Origin: Lobosporangium transversale
Lineage: Eukaryota > Mortierellomycota > Mortierellomycetes > Mortierellales > Mortierellaceae
DNA: 64,000 nt
Direction of reading: 5' to 3'
NCBI RefSeq assembly: GCF_002105155.1
Contig: NW_019028980.1
Location: 1,240,001 to 1,304,000 of the forward strand
The notes under the pieces are model-generated. The model was not told the DNA's origin. It worked only from the letters and a program-made list of their open reading frames with translations, and made no database searches. This document shows, piece by piece, positions 11,882 through 24,232 of the stretch. Numbering within the stretch: position 1 is the stretch's first letter; the number at the start of each line of letters is the position of its first letter. A program made the position numbers and the translations under genes.

Positions 11882-14800
11882 ATGGGGTCGTACACGAAAA
11901 ACATTTCAGCTTCAGACAGCTCCCGCGACTTTGCAACTATCCCGAAAGAAATATTTGGATATGATATAGCTAGAGGGACCAAATATAGCTTACCCCCTCC
12001 AAACGCTTCTCTAGATGATATTCACCACCTCGTTTACTGCCTCAGAGTGCTCTCGACTGCACCAAAAGATCTCACAGACGAGGAGAAAGATTGGGTTTCG
12101 GTCATATCGGATGATAAAGATGAAAAAAAGCGACTTCGCAAAATGGCTCCGGATGTGGCTAAAATGTTTATTCGTGATAACAACAAGACCAAAGCTACTG
12201 TTGCTGAGGTCGTAATGCTGGCTCCGGTCCTCGACGATTATCATTATACGAAAGTGATCAGCACTTTGATCGACCTAATCAGTAAAGGTATTATGCTAGA
12301 GACTACTTTGCTAGAAGGGTTAGCTCAGCTGATACAGTATGCTTCTCCAGGATGCCTCAACTCTGATGATCTGGTCAATATCCTCATTCCCCTCAGTTCT
12401 CGTCTACAAGGCATTCACGAGCAGTCTAGCAGCCACATTTATCAACTGTGTGTAGCAGCCTCACATGTACTTGATGCCATGGTCAACAATCAAGTCGAGG
12501 GTCTGGAACGAAAACAGCATGAGGCACTAACAGCTTCCTTCAAGAGGCTGCGAGACAGTTCAGACCCTTATTTGGTATATCATGTAGCATATGCTTCTCA
12601 AGCTCTACTGTATATTCCAAATGATGAAACACTAATGCAAGCTATGCTTCGGCGTACATCAGCGGTTGTACAAGGTGTATTTGGATTAGTAAGTGCGGTC
12701 AAAGATATAAATCTAAGTGACTTCCTGCATGTGTACAACAATGTAGTCTCACTAGCCAAGAGCGGGGAGGCATTCAAGCAGTGTATGGAAGAAGGCTTTA
12801 GCTTCAGTCGCAAGGCCGCATGGTATCCAGCACTCCGTAGAGTTGATGCATTCCTCCAATTAGGTGAGCTCACCAATTTCAGGACTCTCGTATGTGAAGC
12901 ACCCTGTCGACGAGAACCAGCATTCCAATGGGGATTATGTCAACGCTTAGGTCAGATTGCAGCCGATACACGATGGAACATGAAAGTTCGTCAATATGCG
13001 GTCACTTTTCTTGGAGAGATGTACAAAAATGACAAGGATTGGGGCGACTATGTGGGGATCAAGCGATGTATCATTGGTATACTGAAGAGACTGACCTCAC
13101 TGTCAAAGGATGACATACAAAGTGAGTAGACAATAAGTCTCATCCTTAGTTCACCATCATTGGTTCACTTGTGAGGATCAGAGGAACTGACATTGATATA
13201 TTTATCGTGCTCTACATAAATTTCTTTGTAGCGGCAAGACTGCTTCTGTGTAACCTTGCTATGGATGGAGATACTAAAAAACAACAGCTCTACAAGGATT
13301 GTTTCCAGGAGCCAGAGCCACACCCCTTCATTTACATACCGTCGCCACTTGAATCTCCGTCATTGGTTGATCGTGTGCAGGACAGACCTGATGTCGGGGG
13401 GAGTTTGCGTATACTCAAGCAACAGCGGAAGAAGGCAAGAGGCGACAAGTTCTTCTACATTGACCAATATGCCAAGGCGAGTCCTCAAGCTAGTGATGAC
13501 AAATCGTTTCTATTGATGGACAAAGTGAACGAGTTCTTGAAGAGCGAGCAGAAAGTGCTGCTTATCCAAGGTGATTCAGGAGCAGGCAAATCGACATTCA
13601 ACCTTGCTTTGGAGCGTACTCTATGGGAATCATTTCGAGAGGGAGATGACGGGATCCCATTACTCATTAACCTGCCAGCCATCGACAACCCAGCCAACGA
13701 TATGGTCGCAAAACAGCTGCAAATACATGGTTTCACCAAGAAACAGATCAAAGAGTTGAAGAAGAATCGGGCATTCATCTTGATCTGTGATGGATATGAT
13801 GAGATTACGCTGCCCGGCAACCTTTATTTCACCAACCGCCTCAACCAGTCTGGCGAATGGAAGTGTCAGATGGTGATTAGTTGTCGCAGCGAGTACCTTG
13901 GGATAGACTATCGAGATCGGTTCCAGCCTATGGGCCGCAACCACCAAGCAGATACTGGTTTGTTCCAAGAGGCTGTGATTATACCATTCTCTGAGGATCA
14001 GATTGATGAGTACATCAAACAGTATGTCGTAAGCAAAGACATATTGTGGAGTGTAGAGGACTATCAGCGTGTGCTCAAGACGGTTCCTAGTCTACAAGCG
14101 CTTGTGAAGAACCCATTCATACTTTCAATGTCCTTGGAAGTATTGCCACGTATGGTTGATCCACGTCAAGACATTTCTAAAGCTCAGATCAAGCGCATCA
14201 CACTATATGACCAGTTCATTGAGTTGTGGTTTGAGCGTGGCAAGAAGCGACTAGGCGAGAGATCAGCGGCAAACAGTGCAGACAGGGATATGTTTCAAGC
14301 ATTATGTGATGAAGGGTTCGCACAGAATGGAGCCAGATACTTGAAAGAGCTGGCTGTTGCAATCTATAAGCATCAAGGAGGCAATCCAGTCGTAGAATAT
14401 CGCCCGTTCAAACACGGGGGCACATGGAAAGACCAATACTTTAGCAGAGAGAGTAGGAACTACCTCCTGCGAGGGGAATCACCTCTAAAACGCACAGGCA
14501 ACCAGTATCGGTTTGTCCATCGGTCTATCCTAGAGTACTCTATGGCGTTAGCGACCTTTGAGCAAAAGGAAGTGACGAATGCGACTGTAAATGATCAGGG
14601 AACAGCAGCGGAATACGGTGAGACTTCACCTCTGGTATGGAGAAGCTTTGTGGACGAGCCATCTATCCTTGAATTCCTGAAAGAGCGTGTCGAAATAGAA
14701 TCAGAGTTCAAAGAACAGCTGTATAAGTATGTTGAACTGTCGAAGAGCGACAAAAGATGGCGGATAGCGGCAGCAAATGCAATGACAATCTTAGTCCGAG

Positions 14801-17088
14801 CAGGGAAGTCGTTCACTGGGGCGAACTTGCAGGGCATCCGGATCCCAGGAGCCGACCTTAGCCATGGGATATTCGATTGTGCTCAGCTACAAGGAGCGGA
14901 TCTAAGTGGCGCCAACCTTCGTAGCTGCTGGCTTCGCGGAGCAGACCTGAGCGGGGCAAAGGTGGGAGGCGTACAGTTCGGAGAATGGGCACTTCTTCGT
15001 GAAAGGGGAGCGATAATCCAAGGGTCATATTCACCTGATGGTAGAACATTTGCTGCAGCTGTATACAGCTTTTATACCAAGGAAAGCTATGTCAGCATCT
15101 ACGATACATCGACATGGGAGAAACGTATGACTTTGGGTGCCGATGTGAGGGACAACTGCTCCTCTACCGACTTTATCTACTCTCCAGACAGGCTACACAT
15201 TGCCATATGGTACAGACATGACAGGAGTATGATTTTTGTGTTCGATATAGCAACAGGCAGAGAAATCCATAAGCTGGAGGGTCATGCAGCCGTTGTCTGT
15301 TGTGCAGCATACTCACCAGATGGCAGCCATCTCGCATCAGGTGGCGGAGATGGATCAGCGTACGTGTGGGATACTAGGTCTGGGGTGGTTCAGTACAGAT
15401 TAAAGGGACACAATGGTGAGGTGACAAGCATGGCATATTCGCCTAATGGGAAATGCGTTGTGACGGGAGGCGAAGACAAGGCGGTACGGCTATGGGATGC
15501 AGCATCAGGGAAGCCAATAGTGGTGCTCCAGGGCTGTGAATCTCGAGTTGAGCAAATTTTATGTTCGCCTAACAGTCAGAAAATCATTGTTCGTTCTTAC
15601 GATACACTGAATGTGTGGGATGCTAAATCTGGCCAGAGGATTTGGGCCTTGAAACATAACGGCCATGTCAGCGGTGTTCAATATTCGCCCGATGGGAAAT
15701 ATGTTGCTTCGTTCTCCGAGAATACAGCATTCCAGTGGAATTTGCAAACAGGAGAAGTCACTCATGCCCTTTCAGGCCATTACGATCGGATCAGAGACTT
15801 GAAATACTCACCGAATGGAGAGCAGCTAGCCACTTGTGCTTCGGACAGTACAGTGCGACTTTGGGATGCTCGATCGGGGCAGTTGATCAGCACATTTTAT
15901 GGCCACTCCCGTACATATAATGACATAAATGGTGTGGCATATTCGCCAAACAACTCTCAGGTTGCATCATTCAGTGAAGGTGAAACTATACGCCTGTGGG
16001 ACACGCAATCACGACAATCAAGCCATGATTCATATGGTCACACAAAATCAGTTCACCGAGTAAAGTTTTCGCCGGGTGGGCAGCAAATAGCCTCATGCAG
16101 CCCCCGGGATACAGTACGAGTGTGGAATACTCAAACGGGACAATGTATTCATATTTTACAATCCGATACGTTCGATGTAAAGTATTCGCCAGACGGCCAA
16201 CTGCTTGCCTTTCACAACTACAATGATGAGCGCGTTCACCTTTGGGATACTGTATCGGGCCAAGCTGTTCACACCATGGACCCGCAGAAACAGAGCCATA
16301 GCGGCTACGCCTTTGATATTTCACCAATTGACCCCCAAATTGCCTGTGGTGATTACAGCAGAAACGTGGGTGTGTGGGACATGCAAACAGGACAATGCAT
16401 ACGTACCCTGAAGGGGGAGGGCAGTACTGTGAAGCGTGTGTTATTCTCCCCCAATGGTCATCAGATTGCTTCTTATGACTCAAGTGGGAGGATCATAGTC
16501 TGGGCAGCGCGCTCAGGGAAGCTCCTGTATGTCCTGCGTGGGTTGAAAGCCGATGAACTATTTGAGGGTTTTTTAGTTTATTCACCTAATAGTCAGAGGA
16601 TAGCATTTATCCATGACTACAAAACACTCCAATTATGGAATGCAGAAACAGGCAAGCTGTGCTACAAAAGAGTCCTCGATGATTTCCAACAACACATCGC
16701 ATTTTCACCGTGCAGTCGACAGCTGCTTGTTGGAAGTAAAAATGGGTCAATTGTCATGGTAGGCACTGAGTCAGGAGCTTTGTTGCATAAGTTTACAGGG
16801 CATACCAACACTATAACCGCCATATCTTATCCTTGTGACGGTCAGTACATCGCCTCAAGCAGCTATGACGGTACTGTACGGCTGTGGGATTCAGAGTCAA
16901 GCAAGTGCTTGGCTGTCATCCCATTTGCAGATGGATATGTTCAAAGCCTTGCATGGAGTAATGCCGAAGGAGGGCACTTACTGGCGACAGGGCATGATGG
17001 GGGTTGTATTCGAATGTGGAAGATTGCTAAGGATGAGCATGACCGATGCCATCCTCGCCAGTCGCTGCACAGTTCGTCCAGCTTCTAA
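11882..17088 (+). CDS. NLR copy 2: N-terminally truncated Arm-like/NACHT/pentapeptide/WD40 protein
   Basis: Exon 1 is 11882-13121 and exon 2 is 13232-17088 (donor AAA|GTGAGT, acceptor TTTGTAG; 5097 nt, 1698 aa). The chosen start is the first in-frame ATG (MGSYTKN); an upstream in-frame GTG is not credible. The N-terminal helical region and the Asn/Ser linker of the paralogues are absent, so the protein begins just before the motif KYSLPPPNASL of the Arm-like domain (residues 20-410). NACHT follows: Walker A GDSGAGKST near 527 and Walker B FILICDGYDE near 595. Pentapeptide repeats GADLSGANLRSC lie near 940-1000, then WD40 repeats from about 1010 to 1680. The C-terminus stops soon after the last WD repeat, with relict tail sequence 160-200 bp downstream. 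Either a working shortened receptor or early decay; the 1698-codon open frame argues for recent or current selection. Confidence 0.8.
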
Positions 17089-17248
17089 TATGATTCAAGC
17101 ATAAATAGCATTATACCCTTTTCCCATAATATAAACGACACTCAATCTACCCTTAATCCTATGCCTTCTGGCCAGGCCTTTTGCAGCTTCCAAAAAAGCA
17201 AGCCATGTAACCAAGACAGCGCAATCTATGCCATCCGGGCTCGCTGGA

Positions 17249-17295
17249 GTAGAAAGCGATGCTTTGGATACGAAATTGCAAAGAGGCAACTTTGG
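17249..17295 (+). pseudogene. Relict tail sequence of NLR copy 2
   Basis: TAGAAAGCGATGCTTTGGATACG here matches the tail coding sequence of copy 5 (GTGGAAAGTAATGTGTTGGATACG) and the relict tail of copy 1. It lies about 160 bp beyond the copy 2 stop codon. The CATGAGAAGAACATACATGTCGA-type block near 17403-17425 matches the 3' flanks of copies 1 and 4. Confidence 0.6.
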
Positions 17296-18523
17296 AGAGT
17301 GAAGTAGCTATTTATTTGTGGTAAATATAGCAAGAGTAACGATTATGAATTTGCGTATCTTTTCTAAGTGGGTCGTAAGACAGTATCGATAGTTGACCAG
17401 CGTCATGAGAAGAACATACATGTCGATGCAGGGAAATGTCTTACTCTCACACCGTTTTTTCATTATTTTACTTTACAATATTAAGCCACATAGACTACAT
17501 GTACTTGCTGGATTGATATCTCCTTAGTTCCTTATGCTACTCAACCACTCTAGCATCCTGCAATAAGCTCCATATATTATAGTATGGAAGCAGTATTTGA
17601 AGTGTATTTTAAGACGAGGATATAGTGTTCTAGAGCAAACGTGGGTTTGTGTTCACGTTCATGCTTATGAAAGGTAGCATATTTACTTGGCATAGAGACA
17701 GTCAAAGGACGAAGTCAATTGGTCATTTCTGAAGAACTTTCAAAATGAGGCCGTGAAGAAAAAAAAAAGGTGTAAAGCAAATTAACGGGTAACATTGGTA
17801 AAGAGAGACCTTCAGGAAAACCACTTGAGAACGCGAATGAGGTTTAGATAATGAGTAATCTAAAATAAGACAATGAAGATAGGTGAATCAAAAGAATAGG
17901 GGAATACCAAAGATGGATGTTTGAATAGAAGAGCAAGGAAAAAAAAGGGGGCTAGCTCGACATTTCCACAGATCAATCTCCGAAATAAGAGACGATGCAC
18001 AATGCTCTGACAATAGGAAGAATTGTCTTTGTCACTATAGATGATTTCCTATATGGGCGAAGTACAGCCACTGTTTCTATTTTCTATTTATATGCATGAA
18101 AACAAAAGAAAAGGCAACAACTATAATGTTTGTGGCCAACTCTCTTTCCTTGTGGCACAGATCTTGATTCCTGAATTATGATTATGGGACAACCTTTGCC
18201 TTTACTCAGTCGATACATTACTGTAATATTCAAATTGTGTGAAACAACGTAATGAAAAGTGAGAATCAGATGCGGGGGAAGACCCCTGCTTAGATATTTG
18301 TACCACTTGGATTACATACTTATCCCCTCCGAAGTATGCTGCAAGATCTTGAGCGGGAAAATTTTCCTTGAATTGAGCAAAAAAACCACACATGTCAAAG
18401 CCATATTTACTTTTTCACATCTATTTTCCCTTTTGTTTTCCTTCTCTTTTCTCTCTTACATCACACTAAACCCATCCCTTATCAGAAAGCACCATTTACA
18501 TAATTACATGCTTAGGAATATTT
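17296..18523. other. Intergenic between copies 2 and 3
   Basis: No gene is supported. It includes the decayed 3' flank of copy 2 and, from about 18390, the pyrimidine-rich upstream region of copy 3 that resembles the one upstream of copy 1. ORFs here are short and without motif. Confidence 0.6.
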
Positions 18524-18612
18524 GTAAGTATAAAAAAACATCGATCATCCCTACAACCGTATCTATCTATAGTATTATCTAATAATGGCTCTTAATTCAT
18601 TGAAATCAGTAG
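18524..18612 (+). promoter_or_regulatory. Probable 5' UTR intron of NLR copy 3
   Basis: Donor TTTGTAAGTATA at 18524 and acceptor AAATCAGTAG ending at 18612 match the leader intron of copy 1. It lies 40 bp before the ATG at 18652. Confidence 0.5.
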
Positions 18613-18651
18613 AGCACAAACTATAGAAGTGGAAAAAAAAGACAATAGCTA

Positions 18652-21600
18652 ATGTTTTGTATTCCGCTGGCTTCATCTGGAGGGGTCCTCTCGCCAACAA
18701 TGGCTCTAGAGCTCTTCAACCTTTACATGGAGGACGTCCAAAGAATAGACAATGACGATGGCGCCCTCACAGAGCTGTGTCTCGATGCAGACTTCGCACT
18801 ATCTCGAATAGAACGGTCAGAGAGAAAGTATCTAGCCTCTTCACATTCTATTGAAGATAAAACGCTTTGCCAAAGTATTGGTTCGGCCCATTCTGAAGTA
18901 GCTCGCCTATTCGATCGTTTAGATCGCTCATTTGATGCTAAGAAAAGCGCCAGAAAAGCAAAAAAGTGGGGATATGTCCAAGGGAACAACATTATCCGCC
19001 AGGAGCCATCACAACCTGACAACTCCATTAAGGATAGCAGTAGCAGCATTAGCAGCACCAACGGCAACAGCAATATAAGCAACAGCATTATCAACATCAA
19101 TAACAATAGCAACAATGATAACACCGCCCTAGCATTGAAGAGGATGATTAGAGCAGCGAGAATCGGAGCAACACAGAGTATCGCAGTTGTTTCCACAGAC
19201 ATATTTGGCCAGGACGAAGCTCGGGTAGTCAAGTACAGCCTGCCCCTTCCAGATGCCTCTCTGGATGATATCTACCACCTTGCCTACTGTCTCTGCCTGC
19301 TTCGTACTGCAAACCAACCGCAAAATGAAATTACAGTTCAGGAGCAAGAATGGTCCTTAGCTACATTAAATGATCAAGATGAGCTAGATCGACTTCACAA
19401 CCTAGCTTCAGACGTGGTTACGACGTTTATTCGGGATGATATTAAGACCGAGAGTGCTGTTGCTGAGGTTGTAATGCTAGCTCCAGCTCTCGACAGTAGG
19501 CAATACAGGAAAGTGCTCACTCATGGCTTTGATTAATAGAATCAATGAGAGCGCCATGCTGGAGGCTCATTTGCTGCAAGGATTGGCTCGACTGATGCAA
19601 CATACTTCTCCTGGCTATCTTGAGTCTGATGATCTGGAAAACATCCTCAATGCTCTCAGTTCTCACTTACAAAGCATGCATGCACAAACCGGCGATCACA
19701 TCTATCGGCTATGCATGACAATCTCAAGTGTACTCGATGCTATGGTCAACAGCCAAGTCGAGGGCCTGAAGCGAGTGCAGCTCCATGAGCCATTAGCAGC
19801 CTACTTAAAGGGACTGAAAGACAGTTCAGATCCTCATCTAGTATACTATGCAGCATATGCTTACCAAGCCCTGTTGCATATTTCAAATGATGAAACACCA
19901 ATGCAAGCTATGCTTTGGCGTACACCGGCAGTGATTCGAGGGTTTCCTGGAGGGCAGAGTGCAATAAAAGAACTTGATCAAAATACCTTTATGAATGAAC
20001 TGATCAATATCCAGAAAGAGCTTCCGCCTGCGACAAACGCTTCAAACATGTGCCGCCGTTTCTTCAATAGAGTTGCTTCGCTGTGGAGGGGTGGGGAGAC
20101 ATTCAAGCAATGTGTGGAAGAAGGGCTCAGCTTTAGTCGTATGTGTGCATGGTACCCAGCACTTCGTGGAGCTGACATGTTGCTCCAGCGAGGCGCGGTC
20201 ATCAAGTTCAAGGCACTTGTGTGTGAGGTGCCCTGCCGACGAGACCCTGCATTCCAATGGGGACTATGTCAGAGGTTAGGACAGATTGCAGCCAATACAC
20301 AATGGGCTATGAAGACTCGCCAAAATGCGATCGCATTTCTTGGAGAGATGTACAAGAATGATAAGGATTGGGGTCATCATGTGGAGATCAAACGATGGAT
20401 TGTCGCCATATTGGAGAAACTGATTCTGTCGTCAAAGGATGGCCTAAGGGGTGAGTTGATATCGTATCTCATTGCTAGCTCGCCATCATCGGCACTAATA
20501 CCAGTAATGCACTGCGCTCCACATGTGTTTTCTAGTAGCTGCAGAGACACTCCTGAGGAGCCTTGCCGCAGATAGAGATGTCAGCAAGCAACAGCTCTAC
20601 AAGAAATACCCCTTTATTGCCACATCATTTCAACATGGGTCTCCATCATTACTTGAACGTGTGCAGAATAAACCTGATGCCGAGAACAGTTTGCGTATAC
20701 TCAAGCGACAGCGGATAGGGACTAGAGAAGACAGACACTTTTATATTCAGCAATATGCTAAAGCGAGCACTCATGCGAGCGATGATGAGTCGTTTTTGTT
20801 GATGGACAGGGCGAAGGAATTCCTGGGCAGCGACCAGAAAGTGTTACTTATTCAAGGCGATCCAGGGGCAGGCAAGTCGACATTCAACCGTAATCTAGAG
20901 TCCACTCTGTGGAAGTCCTACCAAAAGAACCACGGTCAGATCCCATTGTTCATCGATATATCAGCCATCGATGACCCAACAAAGGATATGGTCGCAAAAC
21001 AGCTACGGATTTATAGTTTCACTGAGGAGCAGATCAAGGAGCTGAAGAGGACTCGATCATTCATCTTGATCTGTGATGGATACGATGAGATCACACAAAC
21101 CGACAATCTCTACTCCACCAACCAGCTCAATCAGCCTGGCGAGTGGAAGTGCCAGATGGTGATCAGCTGTCGCAGTGAGTATCTTGGGGCAGATTACCGA
21201 GACCACTTCCAGCCTATGGACCGCAACCACCAAGCCTTTGCTGGATTGTTTCAAGAGGCTATGATTGTACCCTTCTCTGAGGATCAGATCGATGACTACA
21301 TCAAGCAGTATGTCACAACAGTAGCAACCGTGGGCCCGGAGTGGGGTGTAGAAGACTATCAGCGCGCACTCAAAATGATCCCTAACCTACTAGAGCTTGT
21401 GAAGAATCCATTCTTACTGTCACTGTCGCTAGAGGTACTACCACGGATAATGGGCTCATGCCAAAGTATCTCTAAAATGGCAATCAAACGCATTACATTA
21501 TATGACCAGTTTATTGAGCTATGGTTCGAACGAAGCAAAAAGCGACTAGGCGCGATTTTGAAGCCTGAAGATAGGAAGATGCTCCAAATATTATGTGAGG

Positions 21601-23583
21601 GGGAGTATACGCAAAATGGGATCAAGTATATGACAGAACTGGCTGTGGCAATCTACAAGCACCAAGATGGTAACCCAGTGGTGAGTTACTCTTCATCCAA
21701 GCACGGGGGTACATGGAAGGAGGAGTACTTTAGCAGAGAGAGCAAGAAGCGCCTTCTACGAGAAACATTGCCTCTGCGCCGTACAGGCGATCAGTATCGA
21801 TTTGTCCACCGGTCTATTTTGGAATACTGTGTTGTGCGAGCGATTTTTGAGCCACAAGAAGCGGAGAGTATGAGCGCAAGCGACAGAGAGGGATCATTGA
21901 CACTGAATTACCCCTGCCATAGTGTCAGCTCTGTGACCACCTTTGGAACTGAAGATAACAAAGTAGGTGAGCAGGAAGCAGAGTCGGCCAAGGCAGATAA
22001 GGCCTCACCTTTGGTGTGGAGAAGCTTTGTGAACGAGCCATCTATCCTTGAGTTCCTGAAGGAGCGTGTCGAAACCGAATCGAAGTTCAAGCAACAACTG
22101 CATAAATACGTTGAACTGTCGCAGAGCGATAAGAAATGGGCGATAGCAGCGGCGAACGCAATGTCTATCTTTGCCCGGACAGGAGAGCCGTCCGCCGAAG
22201 TAGGCTTGCGAGGCAGACAGACTCCAGAAGCCGACCTAAGTCGCGATGTATCTGATTGCGCTCAGCTACAAGAGGAAGATACGGAGGATAGCAGCCTTCG
22301 TTCCTGTTGGCCTCAGGAAACAAACCTTAGTGGGACAAAGATGGAAGGCGTACAGTATGGAGAACGAACTGCTCTCTGCAAAGAGGGGCAAATACACCGG
22401 GGATTATATTCTCCTGATGGCAAGGCCTTTGCTGCAGCTGTGCGTAATGATGATACCAAAGAGGACTATGTCAGCATCTACGATACATTGACATGGCAGG
22501 AGCGTGTGACTTTGGAAGTCAATGTCTTTGGAGACAGCTTTATCTTCTCTCCAGACAATCAACATATTGCTATATGGTATGACGATAGTACAGTTTCTGT
22601 AGTTGACATCACATCCGGCACAGTGGTTCATAGGCTAGAGAGCCATACAGACATTACTATCCATGCGGTATACTCGCCAAATGGTGATTATCTCGCCTCG
22701 GGCAACAGAGATGGATCAGTGCATGTGTGGAATGCCAGATCTGGCATGATCCAATACACATTAGAGGGTCACGATGGCGGAGTAACAAGCATAGCATATC
22801 CATTTGATGGGAAGCAAATCGCAACTGGAGGTGAAGACGAGACGGTACGACTATGGGATACCACAACAGGGGAGCTGGTGCTGATGCTCCAAGGCTGCGA
22901 ATCCCCAGTTATGCAAATCATATATTCGCCTAACGGTCAAGAAATTATCACTCGTTATTTCGACTGCATTTTACTAGATGTATGGGATGTCAGGTCTGGT
23001 CAGAAGAAGTGGGTCTTGGAGCATGAAGATAGTGTCAGAGGTGTTCAGTATTCTCCTGATGGGGAATACGCCGCTTCTTTTTTCAGGAATATAGTATTCC
23101 AGTGGAATATGCAAACAGGGAAAGTCATTTACGCTCTTAGAGGCTCCAGTCCCTTCAGCATCATCGCTGACTTGAAATATTCACCAAAAGGGGAACAGAT
23201 AGCTACCTGTGCTTGGGACAATACAGTGGGGCTGTGGGATGCTCGATCAGGACAACTGGTCCACACATTCTATGGCCACTCTTCTATGATATGGGGCGTG
23301 GCGTATTCGCCAAACAGTCGTCAAGTTGCATCATTCAGCAAGGATGGGACAATACGCTTGTGGGACATATGATCATCGTATTCTAGTTGTGATTCATGTG
23401 TTCAGGCACCCGAGTAAGACTTTTATCGGAAGAACAACTTTTAGCCTCATGCAGCAGCGACAATATAGTGCGTGTATGGGATAGTCGGATAGGACAGTGT
23501 ATCCAAGTCTTACAGAACCGAGAAGAGAGCATCAAATATCTACATGGCGATCAGTTAATTGAAGGGCGCTGTGCTCTTTTCAC
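18652..23583 (+). pseudogene. NLR copy 3: pseudogene (frameshift and truncated WD40 array)
   Basis: Exon 1 is 18652-20450 and exon 2 starts at 20539 (GTGAGT donor, TAGTAG acceptor, the conserved phase-1 site). The start MFCIPLASSGGVLSP resembles copy 1. A tandem duplication of CTCA at 19516-19523, absent from the paralogues, shifts frame inside the Arm-like domain; the frame resumes from about 19523. Exon 2 is then open for 2834 nt: Walker A GDPGAGKST, Walker B FILICDGYDE, a decayed pentapeptide segment (EEDTEDSSLRSC replaces the usual GADL pattern) and WD40 repeats. The frame ends at TGA 23370-23372 in the ninth or tenth repeat, at a point where paralogues read WDTQ. One more WD repeat is recognisable out of frame to about 23583 (VRVWDSRIGQCIQVLQ); the remaining five or so repeats and tail are missing. 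Confidence 0.85.
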
Positions 23584-23590
23584 TGTTTAA

Positions 23591-24232
23591 TTACCCTGCC
23601 TCCTGATTTGTCTTGTTTTACTTTGGTTCTGAATCTGATTCTTTCCCTGTTTCTCATCCCTGACATTATTGAATATCCCGGACCTTTGCACCTCTATTCT
23701 AGGGACTAAAAAAAAAAAAAAAAAAAAGTAATCGATCGGCAAGTAGTGCAAACTAATCATGAACATGTACATGAACTCTTTTGCGATAAATAAATAACTA
23801 AAAAAAGACGCCTATTCTACTCATTCAGCGACAGATGAAAAAGGCGAAATGACGCGTTTTTTCATTTTTCATTTTTTTTTTGTTTCTGGATTATGATGAG
23901 TGAGCAGAGGAGGAAGATAACCCCTTACAGAAGACGACTACAGTATTACAGACTATTGAGATCTATACTATTTTTTTTTTTTTTTATCTCTTTAATAAGG
24001 TTTTAGTCAATGAAGCAGCTGAGAGAAAGTCTGGTCTCATTCATATTATGATGACAAGGAGAGAGAGAATATGGAGATGAAGGTATTTTTTTCTTTTATT
24101 TATCTTTCTCTATAGCAGAAAACAATGGTTTAAATAAATATACGAGTAATGGGGGTTTTTTTTTTATTTTCTTTTTTAAAGAAAAAAAAAAGAGAGGGAG
24201 AAAGAGAAAAAAAAAAAAAGATTTTTTTTTTT
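23591..24232. other. Intergenic, low complexity
   Basis: Begins where homology of copy 3 to its paralogues breaks off. Contains A runs (23708-23726), T runs (23870-23881, 23971-23985, 24222-24234) and an A/G-rich stretch at 24180-24220. No gene seen. The minus-strand end of the LPMO-like gene lies at its right edge. Confidence 0.6.
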
